From contig NZ_CALPCD010000007.1 of NCBI RefSeq assembly GCF_943192915.1, positions 1 through 64,000 on the forward strand: a stretch of DNA of 64,000 nucleotides, read 5' to 3'. Under the pieces are notes generated by a model, which made no database searches, was not told the origin of the DNA, and worked only from the letters and a program-made list of their open reading frames with translations. Both the position numbers and the translations under genes were made by a program. Position 1 is the first letter of the stretch. Every line of letters starts with the position of its first letter. The DNA comes from Anaerotardibacter muris. GTDB taxonomy: Bacteria; Actinomycetota; Coriobacteriia; Coriobacteriales; Eggerthellaceae. This document shows, piece by piece, positions 41,801 through 49,274 of the stretch.

Positions 41801-42429
41801 ACAATGTCATCTTCATAGAAGGTGTAGGACTCGCGGTCTTCGATCCAGTTGCCACCGTTGATGCGCGAAAATGCCTCGCGGAATTCTTCGGTCTTGCCCT
41901 TGGAATCAACGAATGCTTCTAGCCGTGCGAGTTTGAAATCGAGACCGTAGAAGCCCTGGTGTTCGTAAAATACGCGCGCAAAGCCGCGAAGAAGTGCAGT
42001 CTTTGCAGTGTCGCCTTCTTTCCACTGGCCTGCCTTGCTGTCGATATTGAAGAGGATTGCTTCAGTGGGAACGGACGCAGCGCGCTTTACCTTGGCGTAG
42101 ACCATGGGGTCTTCGATCTTGCCATCGAAATAGTCGATTGCTGCGTTGCCTCCAACGGTCTTATTGGAAAGCAGGTAAGAGAGCATTTTCAGGAAGTGGG
42201 ATTTACCGCTGCCAAAGAAGCCGGTGATCCAAACGCCCATCTTGTCGGTGGGAACATCCAGTGCGCGGTCGTAGTTTTCGAAGAAGTCTGCGAAATGGCG
42301 CGAGAGTTCTTTGGTTACCACGTATTCCGAAAGCTCCTGTTGGATGAGCGCATCGTCGTCTTGAGCAACTTTGATAACGCCATTGATGGAGCGATTGATG
42401 TCTTTAGAGAATATGTCTTGGATCTTCAA
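38827..42429 (-). CDS. brxC: BREX P-loop ATPase BrxC
   Basis: The protein has 1200 residues and starts TTG, since no ATG fits the conserved beginning MKIQDIFSKDINRSINGVIK. The Walker A motif VWITGFFGSGKSHFLKML lies near 65-82 and Walker B LLFCVDEVGQFIGDD near 265-280. Long helical and coiled-coil regions fill the C-terminal half, with a Pro-rich stretch (PTPSAPPAPKT) before a final helical domain. BrxC (PglY-like) is a large ATPase essential in type 1 BREX. It lies between brxB and pglX(N1), the canonical order. Confidence 0.95.
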   Translation of the reverse strand: MKIQDIFSKDINRSINGVIKVAQDDDALIQQELSEYVVTKELSRHFADFFENYDRALDVPTDKMGVWITGFFGSGKSHFLKMLSYLLSNKTVGGNAAIDYFDGKIEDPMVYAKVKRAASVPTEAILFNIDSKAGQWKEGDTAKTALLRGFARVFYEHQGFYGLDFKLARLEAFVDSKGKTEEFREAFSRINGGNWIEDRESYTFYEDDIVEVLGEVLGMSEESARRFFDNTNDEAIAPDKLAEEIKAYVDRKSEENGGNFRLLFCVDEVGQFIGDDTNLMLNLQTLTEELGAKCEGKVWIMVTSQEALDKVIKVEGDDFSKIQGRFNTRLTLSSSSVDEVIKKRILDKTPEANIVLQDEFEKSSSVLKNLFAFEDSQSDLIGYASVQDFQESYPFVGYQFKLLPKVFSEIRRHGNAGKHLASGERSMLSGFQESAQRVENEDSKALVPFWSFYDTLAKSLDHEIRQVIDRATTASESNQGLQPQDIEVLKTLYLIHYIKDVSPTLGNITILMVDNIDADKIAIRNSVKESLDRLVRENYVARHGDTYAFLTDEEQDVEREIKSTSIDSALVIDQIKKIIFDGIYPSKKYSLGTNAFVFDAYVDDSLHGQAQNGMKLDIVTNANQLAKASEAELALKSTDKALMVLRTNEDYYEVLANAARINKYVKTQNIAQLPDTKQNIIRSKQKEAASAAKEAQAILDSALANADVFIDGQAVQLRGARATEKIDQVLKELTGVVYTKADYVGASVEGAADIKQILLGTYQEPLAGANDRALDEIGKLLDANEYTHQATSLGDIQRIYQQQPFGWKEADISALLATLLMSKAAQLEEGGVVIQPTDPRALTALTNRKEWDKVQIRKRTGVSEELLSPARRLLKEFTGQNIVTEDEDDFIQAVINALENAQQETTELLKTEYTKRDYPGRTAVVEGQGLTTRILENKADPQALLRAFNAAKDELLDFAEDFEPIQGFFPNQQQIFDEASDLLATMEVERAYLSAHESALDALDQIANVVAMDSPFRLIPSLREHINNASAAHQGELQTKKNDLLDHIASTQEAIETHASNRKTENSATAVGAVVSKSNDTLTKKREQVNAAATIVETEALRNQINAHRDNTIEAIDEAVESANRPPKPVIPQEKPGSSTVATPPTPSAPPAPKTKVLQRADVCPATKLSTPDQVDAYVEAIKEKLLAAIDECGSVRLKG

Positions 42430-42483
42430 GAGTTCACCAGCCTTTTAGTCTTTCTTGGGTTGTTTTCTTGCTTACGGGTTTGG

Positions 42484-43074
42484 TCAGAGCAGGTTGAAAG
42501 CTCGGTAGTAGTTGCCATCTTCTAGGGTTCCGAACAGGGAAAGCGCATTGCCGGAATATTCGCCTGGGTACCAGACCACTACTGGTGTTTCACCAATAAG
42601 GGGTTGTAGGTTGTCGAGCAAAACGTGGACCCTTATTACGGGATAAACGTCTGCCACGCCTGTTATGAAGAGCACATCGTTTTCTCCAGAAAGACCGCTT
42701 GTGATCTCATTGGCGAAGGCTTCAGGAGAAGTGATCTTTTGCAGCTGCTTCAGTAGTGCGTCAGTGCCGCGCTTTGCTTCTTGTTCAGGGATACGATCAA
42801 GGATGTGCTTCTTCTCGCAGATCTGAAGCATGGTGTCGTAAAGATTGCATTCGGTTATAGAGCAAGGAAGGCGGCCTTGTTCTGAATCGCGTACTAGCTT
42901 GCTCGCGCATTCTTGGGCTTCCAGCTGAAGGGTTGGGTCGAAGCACAGAATGTAGATGCCCACTTCATTGCCAAGCCCGGCATTCTTCAGGAAGCTTTCG
43001 TCTTCAAGGCGCGTGCGCAGCACGGTAACACGGTCTTGAAGTTCCTGTAAAGCCTTGATTGAATTCGTATTCAT
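42484..43074 (-). CDS. brxB: BREX protein BrxB (DUF1788)
   Basis: The protein has 196 residues. The beginning (ALQELQDRVTVLRTRLEDES), LCFDPTLQLEAQEC, DVLFITGVADVYPVIRVHVL and VVWYPGEYSGNALSLFG match the DUF1788 BrxB pattern. No enzymatic motif is known; it is a required small component of type 1 BREX. AGGAGG inside the end of brxA precedes the ATG, 6 bases after the brxA stop. Confidence 0.93.
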   Translation of the reverse strand: MNTNSIKALQELQDRVTVLRTRLEDESFLKNAGLGNEVGIYILCFDPTLQLEAQECASKLVRDSEQGRLPCSITECNLYDTMLQICEKKHILDRIPEQEAKRGTDALLKQLQKITSPEAFANEITSGLSGENDVLFITGVADVYPVIRVHVLLDNLQPLIGETPVVVWYPGEYSGNALSLFGTLEDGNYYRAFNLL

Positions 43075-43080
43075 GGCGGC

Positions 43081-43707
43081 CTAGAAACCTCCTATGCAGT
43101 TGAAAGCAACAAGGGCGCGTGTGTCGCCCAGCTGGCGTAGCGTTTCTTCTATCTCGAAATCGAGCAGTACTGGTAGAAGGGTGTCGGTGCTCTTTTGAAT
43201 GAATTCACCGTGTTCAAGGCAATTCATCAGCGTGCTCTTGATGCGCTTTACGGTGGCATCGCTCCAGGCGGCGGCGAAGTCGTGTTCGGCTTGGTAGCGA
43301 GTCATGAAGGCATTCATGTCCATGGGCGAAAAGAAGTAGTTAAGAGTTTCATAGCGCTCGCCAATTTCGGTGGTCATGAATTCGTCCATGACGTTATAGA
43401 GCTTCATCATGGCGTATATGTTCGTTTGCTTGGCCTGGGTTGGAGTTCCGTTTGCAACCAGCTCAGTAAGTCTTTTGCTTTGCAGCGCATCAAGACGTGC
43501 AAGGCAGGCACGGGCGATGCTCTTTATCTCTTTGTCGGTGGGGTATTGAAAGATGTTCTCGCTCTGGGCGCGATCGATGATCGTTTCATCAGCTTCACCT
43601 TCAAGGCGGAGCTTCGCTATGATGCGAATTTCAGGAAGCAGGAATTTTTCGCGCGTGAGCGATCCGCCCGTGCGCTGGGTGAACGAGGGGATATTGGTAG
43701 CTACCAT
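43081..43707 (-). CDS. brxA: BREX protein BrxA (DUF1819)
   Basis: The protein has 208 residues. FTQRTGGSLTREKFLLPEIR near the N terminus is the DUF1819 hallmark. BrxA from other hosts is a small helical DNA-binding protein, structurally related to the NusB/RNA-binding fold. It overlaps the upstream 69-residue ORF by 7 bases, so the two are translationally coupled. Confidence 0.92.
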   Translation of the reverse strand: MVATNIPSFTQRTGGSLTREKFLLPEIRIIAKLRLEGEADETIIDRAQSENIFQYPTDKEIKSIARACLARLDALQSKRLTELVANGTPTQAKQTNIYAMMKLYNVMDEFMTTEIGERYETLNYFFSPMDMNAFMTRYQAEHDFAAAWSDATVKRIKSTLMNCLEHGEFIQKSTDTLLPVLLDFEIEETLRQLGDTRALVAFNCIGGF

Positions 43708-43910
43708 GCGCTACCGCCATTGTTGTTGGGGTCTACTACAAAAGGCAGAAGATCGATGCCTAAATCCTCTGCCCTTTTGCAGAGCTCTTCGCCTGTGGCA
43801 GATTCGACATCGAACAAGTCGAGCATGGCTGCAGGGAAGCCGTTGAATGCGGCAGTGCCTAGATAGTCCTGCATATAAGCACGTAAAGCATCAACGTTGA
43901 TGGTGGCCAT
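43701..43910 (-). CDS. Small uncharacterised first gene of the BREX operon
   Basis: The protein has 69 residues, is acidic, and I do not recognise it. It reads MATINVDALRAYMQDYLGTA in part and ends PNNNGGSAW. Its stop lies inside the brxA start (ATGGTAG), which argues that it is a real, coupled gene. GTGGGGGT is the only ribosome-site candidate. The composition suggests a compact helical protein. It may be an accessory or regulatory protein of this BREX branch; nothing in the sequence fixes its role. Confidence 0.7.
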   Translation of the reverse strand: MATINVDALRAYMQDYLGTAAFNGFPAAMLDLFDVESATGEELCKRAEDLGIDLLPFVVDPNNNGGSAW

Positions 43911-43911
43911 G

Positions 43912-44118
43912 TTAGTTGACCCCCACAGCGTTCGCTTTGGCTACAGGTAGATAAGAGAAGGTAGTGGAATTGTGAAATGAAGCAGAGCTGGCTAGCTTAG
44001 AGCAGTCGCAAAAAATGCGGCGGGGGGGGGTGCTCATTCCAAAGCCTTTAGGCACAGCAAGATAACCCTTATAAAGAGGGGTGTTGTTCAGCTGGTATGG
44101 AGTGATTCCGGTCCACAT
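43912..44118 (-). CDS. Possible leader ORF with a C9 (G9 on plus) tract
   Basis: A 68-codon open frame ends one base before the start of the 69-residue BREX gene. GGAG lies 12 bases upstream of its ATG. It contains nine consecutive C (plus strand G at 44022-44030), where slippage would change the frame. The predicted protein looks like nothing known and its composition is not clearly coding, so this may be chance. Confidence 0.25.
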   Translation of the reverse strand: MWTGITPYQLNNTPLYKGYLAVPKGFGMSTPPRRIFCDCSKLASSASFHNSTTFSYLPVAKANAVGVN

Positions 44119-44225
44119 AAAAGTGCAACTCCAAGATCTTGTTTCACCTGATTACAGTGTATCAAAAATTTTAGTGTCGGGTCGGGTGCATCGCGGGGGA
44201 GTGTCAAGAATAGAAAGGAGATACC

Positions 44226-44252
44226 ATGACCAAGCATCATTCGTTCGAATAG
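44226..44252 (+). other. Micro-ORF with strong ribosome binding site (8 codons)
   Basis: AAAGGAG, a 5-base gap, then ATG ACC AAG CAT CAT TCG TTC GAA and TAG. The ribosome site is better than that of many real genes here. It could be a leader peptide or the remnant of a lost gene. Confidence 0.4.
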
Positions 44253-44270
44253 GGAATGAGGAGCGAACGA
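44241..44270. promoter_or_regulatory. Inverted repeat TCGTTCG-N16-CGAACGA
   Basis: Two perfect 7-base arms separated by 16 bases lie in the divergent region between BREX and the helicase operon. The spacing is compatible with a dimeric regulator or a DNA hairpin. No regulator gene is adjacent. Confidence 0.4.
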
Positions 44271-44327
44271 TCGATATGACGCACCTGGATCCGTGAAGAC
44301 CCGGGTGATAGGGAAAGGAATCCCGCG

Positions 44328-44417
44328 ATGCGTTATTTTCAACCCATAGAGCATAGTATTCTTTTTGCTCGTAAAGGGGTGTCCCGAAAATGTCCCTCAT
44401 GCAAAAATCGTTCTTGA
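44328..44417 (+). CDS. Possible 29-residue small ORF with CxxC motif
   Basis: AAAGGA lies 8 bases before the ATG. The product begins MRYFQPIEHSILFARKG and has CPSC near its end. A CPSC pair hints at a metal-binding or redox stub, but the frame is short and could be chance or a gene remnant. It ends before the SOS-type promoter of the helicase operon. Confidence 0.3.
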   Translation: MRYFQPIEHSILFARKGVSRKCPSCKNRS

Positions 44418-44442
44418 GAGAATGGTCGAACGTGTAGTTTCG

Positions 44443-44470
44443 CACCTGTTTGCTTGAAATCGAACAGGTG
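44443..44470. promoter_or_regulatory. Inverted repeat CACCTGTT-N12-AACAGGTG over the -35 box
   Basis: Two perfect 8-base arms flank the -35 hexamer of the helicase promoter. The right arm overlaps the LexA box, so a second regulator could compete with LexA there. Confidence 0.45.
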
Positions 44471-44482
44471 TTCGGATATAGT
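44454..44482 (+). promoter_or_regulatory. Promoter of helicase-MoxR-VWA operon
   Basis: TTGAAA (44454-44459), a 17-base spacer and TATAGT (44477-44482): five of six matches to consensus in each box, with ideal spacing. The leader to the helicase start would be about 110 bases. Confidence 0.75.
44461..44474. promoter_or_regulatory. LexA (SOS) box between -35 and -10
   Basis: CGAACAGGTGTTCG fits CGAAC-N4-GTTCG exactly, the Gram-positive/actinobacterial LexA operator. Its place between -35 and -10 is the classical position for repression, so the downstream operon is predicted to be induced by DNA damage. lexA itself is not in the window. Confidence 0.75.
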
Positions 44483-44510
44483 AAGGTCCCTTGAATTTAG
44501 CGTGTATGTA

Positions 44511-44546
44511 TTACTGAGGCAAGCATTTATTGCTGAGCATCAGTAA
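44511..44546 (+). promoter_or_regulatory. Stem-loop in the 5' leader of the helicase operon
   Basis: TTACTGA and TCAGTAA pair perfectly at the base. GC/GC and AGCA/TGCT pair further in, with a TTTAT loop. It lies about 25 bases after the predicted transcript start and has no U-tract, so stability or translation control is more likely than termination. Confidence 0.45.
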
Positions 44547-44601
44547 ACAATCTTAAGCATTGCTCCTGCTGGATGGGGTCTGATTCTGAAAGGAGGCGGT
44601 C

Positions 44602-47600
44602 ATGGGCCTGGTAAAAGATATATTCTATTTTGACGATCAGCTCTATGGCAATGCCTCTTCAGATGAGTCTCTTTTTGATGAATCTTCAGATAATGAATCT
44701 TCAGAGGAGTCTTCGAAAGAGCCAGAACGGAATGTATTTGACAGGATGCTGGATCTGCTTTCAGCCGCGCGTCCTGAAGACGGTGCCTCATCTGCTGGGA
44801 TCGATCGAGTGATCGACAGGGTCAAGCAGGAGAAGCTCAAAGCCGAAGCCAAAGATAAAGAGCGCGCAGAGCAAGAGAAAAAAGCTCGTGAAGCCCATCA
44901 GGAAGAAGTTGACCGTGTTACCAAGATGGATCTTCCTCTTGATTGGGAGAATGTCTTCAATGGGGACGCTCGCGCAAAAGATGTTCACGCCGAAAGTCAT
45001 GCGGACGCACTTGTTCTAAGCCTGGCTCATTTGGGCCGTGTGGATATCGAGTATATGGCGCAGATCTCCAATTCTGATATGCGCTCGGTGATCTTGGACC
45101 TTAAGGGTTCCATCTTTCAGAATCCGGAAACTTGGGAAGCATGCTGGTATAAAGGATGGGAAACCAAGGAACAGTATCTTTCAGGCAATCTCTTGAGAAA
45201 GCGAGAGATAGCTTCAAAGCTCAATGAAGAATACGATGGCTACTTTCGTGACAATATCGCTGAGATCGACGCCGCGCTTCCGCAGTTGCTCACAACGGAC
45301 CAGATATATGTCACGTTGGGGTCTCCTTGGGTTCCTACTGATGTCATTGATGCGTTTGCGAACCATATCGTTGGCCTAGACGGATGGCCAGTGATAGAGG
45401 GCACGCGACATGATCCTATAACAGGGAGCTGGGAGTTGCCTTATCGTGGCAGCAGTTTCATTTCGGGACATAATGCTTTCGGAACCAGTCGCATTACCGC
45501 GCTTAGTTTGCTTGAAAAAACACTTAATTCTCGTTCGGTCAAGATCACGGATTCTTTAGTAAAGGGCGCTGAAGGGAAAGAGACGCGCGTTGTTAACGAA
45601 GAAGAGACGCTTGCTGCTCTTGAGCAACAAAAGCGAATACGCGCTGAATTCGATAGTTGGATCTGGAGCGATCCTGCTCGAAGCAAGCGCCTCCAGGATA
45701 TCTATCAGCGTAACTTCGGTTGCGTGAAGCAACGGAAATTCGACGGGTCTTTTCTTCGGTTTCCCGAAATGGACCCAGATGTTTTCCTGTATCCCTACCA
45801 AAAGGATGCGGTCGCCCGCATGATCATGATGCCGAACACGCTTTTGGCTCATGACGTTGGTGCCGGTAAGACCTATATGATGATTGCTGCTGGCATGGAA
45901 CTGAAGCGTATGGGCATATCTGAAAAGAATCTGTACGTGGTGCCGAATAGTATTGTTACGCAGTGGAGCACGATGTTCGCGAAAATATATCCTTCATCAC
46001 GTGTGCTTTCGATCTTGCCCAAAGACTTCACGCCAGCGAAGCGACAAGAGGTGCTCGCTACTATTCGTGATGGTAACTTTGACGCGATAGTCATGCCGTA
46101 TTCGTGCTTCGAAGCGATACCCCTATCTGAAACCAGCAAGCTTGCAGCGCTTGAGCGAGACTTGAACGAGATAACGGACATCTTGGAAAGCGCTTCAAAT
46201 TCAAATACAAAGAATCTATCTCGTAAGACTTCTAAGATGCGCGAGCAAATAGATGAGTTGTGTGAAGCAATTTCGCAGCAGCAAGAGGAGATCATCTGGT
46301 TTGACAATCTGGGCATCACACGCTTATTTGTTGATGAAGCCCATAACTTCAAGAATGTTCCCATCGAAACGAAGATGCAAGGTTGTCTGGGAATCAATTC
46401 AAGAGGATCGCGCCGCTGTCAGGACATGATGAATAAAGTGCGTTTCGTCCAGCGCCAGAATGGTGGCGGGGGAGTAGTGTTCGCTACGGGCACACCCATT
46501 TCGAATTCCATCACGGACGCCTTCATCATGCAGAAATACCTCCAAAACGGCGAGCTTGCCATGGTGGATCTGCAGTCATTTGACGACTGGGTGCGCATGT
46601 TCGCAGAGCCCTCTACGGAGTTTGAGATAGACGTGGATACCTCTTCGTTCAGGATGGTGACAAGGCTTTCAAAATTCCATAATCTGCCAGAGCTTACTAC
46701 GCTCATGTCTTCGATAGCCGATTTCTACCTTGTGGATGATCTTGCTGGTGTGCCTTCCGAGGTGGATCGCGAGGATATAGTGGTGGAGAAATCAGAAGAA
46801 TTCGAACGCTACTTACAGAGCATCTCGAAAAGAACTGACGCTATACGCTGCAATGCGGTGCAGCGAACCCAGGACAATATGCTCAAGGTAACAACAGACG
46901 GCCGAATGGCTGCGTTGGATATTCGCCTGGTTGAACCTTCGGTTTCTGCGGATGGGAAGCTAAAGGTGCTTGCATGTGCTGAAAGCGTTGCGGACATCTA
47001 TTTTGCAACTGAAGAAGATCGTTCCACTCAGCTGATATTCTGCGATGTTTCTACTCCGAAGAAGGAATTCAACGTCTATTGCGAGCTTAGATCTTTGTTG
47101 GTGCAGCTGGGCGTGCGCGAAGAAGAGATTGCATTCATACATGATTTCGATGCGCCTGCTGCACGGTCGGTGCTTTTTAAACAGATGCGGAAGGGCGAAA
47201 AGCGCGTATTGATCGGAAGCACCTTCAAGGTTGGCATTGGCGTGAATATTCAAGACAAGCTAGTTGCGCTTCATCATCTTGATGTTCCGTGGCGCCCCGC
47301 CGACATGAAACAGCGTGAAGGCAGGATGTTGCGTCCAGGTAATGTGAACGACAAGGTCAAGATCTTTCGCTATATCACCGAGGGGAGTTTTGACGCCTAT
47401 TCCTGGCAGCTCTTGGAAACGAAACAGAGCTTCATCGGCGAATTGCTTGCTGGCTCTCTTGAGAACAGAACTATGGGAGAGATCGATGATTCGGTGCTTG
47501 ATTATGCCGAGGTCAAAGCTATTGCTATTGGCGATGAGCGCATCAAGCAGCGCGTTGAGGCGGTAAATGAACTTTCGCGGCTTTCGATGCTTCAAAGAAA

Positions 47601-48162
47601 ACAGAAGACCATGATCGGGTCATATCAGGCTGAATTGCAGAGCGTTCCTGATAGACGCGCTCGTTTGAAGCGAAGCATAGAACGATGCGCGATGGACCGT
47701 GATGGCTATCAAGTCTGGAAAGATAGTCATCCTGAGGAATTTCGGGATAACGCCACTAAGAAGCAGAAGGAAGCTCGCGCAGCTTATCGTGATCTGCTCT
47801 ATCAATCTGTGAAGGATCAAGCATTAGCTCAGCACGAAAAGCAGCTGCCATCTTATCGGGGGTTCAATATTGCCGTGCCAGCGAACATCTCTCCAAACGA
47901 TGCATTCGTGTATGTTGGAGGAGAGAACCGCTACCGCGTCAAATTGGGCACAAGCCCTCAGGGTTATTTGGTAAGGATCGATAACTTTTTGGAGCGCTTA
48001 GGGAATCACCACGATAAGCTAGTTGAAAAGCTGGAAGCGCTCAATATGAAAGAAAAAGAGCTCAAGATGAAGATCGCGCAAGAAGAAGACCATACTGACC
48101 AGATCGAATCGCTGAAGGCAAAGATTCGGTCTTTGGATGAAGCGCTTGGGATCGAGGGTTGA
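44602..48162 (+). CDS. Large SNF2-type (superfamily 2) DNA helicase/translocase
   Basis: The protein has 1186 residues; AAAGGAGG lies 5 bases before the ATG. The N terminus is Ser/Glu/Asp-rich (about 15-45), then charged coiled coil. The helicase core has Walker A LLAHDVGAGKTYMM (about 414-427), LYVVPNSIVTQW, DEAH box LFVDEAHNFKN (about 575-585), FATGTPISNS (motif III), then a second RecA lobe with LIGSTFKVGIGVNIQDKLVA and WRPADMKQREGRMLRPG (motifs V and VI). It resembles the helicase half of the methylase-helicase proteins of conjugative elements and phages, but no methylase domain is present. A coiled-coil tail ends it. The stop overlaps the next start. Confidence 0.85.
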   Translation: MGLVKDIFYFDDQLYGNASSDESLFDESSDNESSEESSKEPERNVFDRMLDLLSAARPEDGASSAGIDRVIDRVKQEKLKAEAKDKERAEQEKKAREAHQEEVDRVTKMDLPLDWENVFNGDARAKDVHAESHADALVLSLAHLGRVDIEYMAQISNSDMRSVILDLKGSIFQNPETWEACWYKGWETKEQYLSGNLLRKREIASKLNEEYDGYFRDNIAEIDAALPQLLTTDQIYVTLGSPWVPTDVIDAFANHIVGLDGWPVIEGTRHDPITGSWELPYRGSSFISGHNAFGTSRITALSLLEKTLNSRSVKITDSLVKGAEGKETRVVNEEETLAALEQQKRIRAEFDSWIWSDPARSKRLQDIYQRNFGCVKQRKFDGSFLRFPEMDPDVFLYPYQKDAVARMIMMPNTLLAHDVGAGKTYMMIAAGMELKRMGISEKNLYVVPNSIVTQWSTMFAKIYPSSRVLSILPKDFTPAKRQEVLATIRDGNFDAIVMPYSCFEAIPLSETSKLAALERDLNEITDILESASNSNTKNLSRKTSKMREQIDELCEAISQQQEEIIWFDNLGITRLFVDEAHNFKNVPIETKMQGCLGINSRGSRRCQDMMNKVRFVQRQNGGGGVVFATGTPISNSITDAFIMQKYLQNGELAMVDLQSFDDWVRMFAEPSTEFEIDVDTSSFRMVTRLSKFHNLPELTTLMSSIADFYLVDDLAGVPSEVDREDIVVEKSEEFERYLQSISKRTDAIRCNAVQRTQDNMLKVTTDGRMAALDIRLVEPSVSADGKLKVLACAESVADIYFATEEDRSTQLIFCDVSTPKKEFNVYCELRSLLVQLGVREEEIAFIHDFDAPAARSVLFKQMRKGEKRVLIGSTFKVGIGVNIQDKLVALHHLDVPWRPADMKQREGRMLRPGNVNDKVKIFRYITEGSFDAYSWQLLETKQSFIGELLAGSLENRTMGEIDDSVLDYAEVKAIAIGDERIKQRVEAVNELSRLSMLQRKQKTMIGSYQAELQSVPDRRARLKRSIERCAMDRDGYQVWKDSHPEEFRDNATKKQKEARAAYRDLLYQSVKDQALAQHEKQLPSYRGFNIAVPANISPNDAFVYVGGENRYRVKLGTSPQGYLVRIDNFLERLGNHHDKLVEKLEALNMKEKELKMKIAQEEDHTDQIESLKAKIRSLDEALGIEG

Positions 48163-49274
48163 TGAACGAAGTTAAGCTATCAAATATTCCTACGGTATCG
48201 GTAGAGCAGGTTATCGACGAACTTTCGGGCTTGTATATTGCCGCTCTTCAGAGCGGGACGCCGTTCAAAACGCTTCCTTCGGTGATGCTTTGGGGAGCGC
48301 CAGGTGTTGGTAAATCGCAGGCGATTGATCAAGTTGCTAGACGCATCGAGAAAGAGACAGACAAGAAGGCGTGCGTTACCGATGTAAGGCTGCTACTGTT
48401 CAATCCTATCGACTTGCGCGGTATTCCAACTGCCAATGCGGAAAAGACCCTTGCAGTCTGGCTTCGCCCGCAGATATTCGACATGGACCCAGGCGAAGAC
48501 GTGGTGAACTTGCTGTTCTTGGACGAGATAACCGCTGCGCCTCAATCGGTGCAGGCAGCAGCGTACCAGATAACGCTCGACCGCGTTGTAGGCGAGCATG
48601 TCTTGCCCGACAATTGCATCGTAATTGCTGCAGGCAATCGGACAACTGACAAATCTGTTTCATTCAAAATGCCTAAAGCGCTTGCAAACCGCCTGATGCA
48701 CTTCCAGGTTGAAGAAAGCTTTGAGGCGTGGCGCGCTTGGGCGGTGAAGGCCGGGATCAATGGTAAGGCCATTGCTTTTTTGAGCTTCCGCAAGGACTAT
48801 TTGATGTTGTTCGACTCTGGTAGCAGTGATGTGGCTTTTGCCACGCCGCGATCATGGGAGATGGTCAGCAAAGTGCTCGACCAATTCGATGGAGACGTTG
48901 ACCGCGCATTCAATCTTGTTGCCGGCTTGGTGGGAGTAGGTGTTGCTCTTGAGTTCAGAAGCTGGGATAGCGTCTACGATTCGCTTCCTTCTATTGATGA
49001 GATCTTTGATGGCAAGAATCCTGATTGTCCCACAAATACCGATGCCCTCTATGCGCTTGTATCTGCGATACTCGAACATGCGCGCTTGGTGAAGGATGAC
49101 CTGGATAAGATGGCGAACGCTATTCGCTATGCCGATAAGATGCCACCTGATTTTTCGACCATATTGATGAAAGACTTCATGGCGCTTGAAGAGGGATATA
49201 GGGAAAAGCTGATCATGGTCCCTGAGTTTTCTCAATGGCTCAGGACCAAAGGGGTTCTCCTAAATGGTTCTTAG
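48162..49274 (+). CDS. MoxR-type AAA+ ATPase
   Basis: The protein has 370 residues. The ATG overlaps the helicase stop (TGATG). Walker A GAPGVGKSQ lies near 45-53 and Walker B LLFLDEITAAP near 115-125, with the sensor region VIAAGNRTTD and a PKALANRLMHF arginine-finger region, as in MoxR/RavA-like ATPases. A C-terminal helical lid follows. These ATPases typically work with a VWA-domain partner to remodel protein complexes, and such a partner is encoded next, overlapping by 11 bases. It is probably the motor of the three-gene system. Confidence 0.87.
   Translation: MNEVKLSNIPTVSVEQVIDELSGLYIAALQSGTPFKTLPSVMLWGAPGVGKSQAIDQVARRIEKETDKKACVTDVRLLLFNPIDLRGIPTANAEKTLAVWLRPQIFDMDPGEDVVNLLFLDEITAAPQSVQAAAYQITLDRVVGEHVLPDNCIVIAAGNRTTDKSVSFKMPKALANRLMHFQVEESFEAWRAWAVKAGINGKAIAFLSFRKDYLMLFDSGSSDVAFATPRSWEMVSKVLDQFDGDVDRAFNLVAGLVGVGVALEFRSWDSVYDSLPSIDEIFDGKNPDCPTNTDALYALVSAILEHARLVKDDLDKMANAIRYADKMPPDFSTILMKDFMALEEGYREKLIMVPEFSQWLRTKGVLLNGS

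Noticed and set aside
43195..43866. Open frame antisense to brxA and the small BREX gene
   Set aside because: It lies opposite well-supported coupled genes and looks like a mirror frame.
44168..44207. Minus-strand TTGACA (44207-44202) with TAAAAT (44173-44168) as BREX promoter
   Set aside because: The spacing is 28 bases, too long for a sigma-70-type promoter. I could not place the BREX promoter.
44081..44296. 71-codon plus-strand frame in the divergent region
   Set aside because: No ribosome site, no recognisable protein, and it overlaps the candidate leader frame on the other strand; probably chance.
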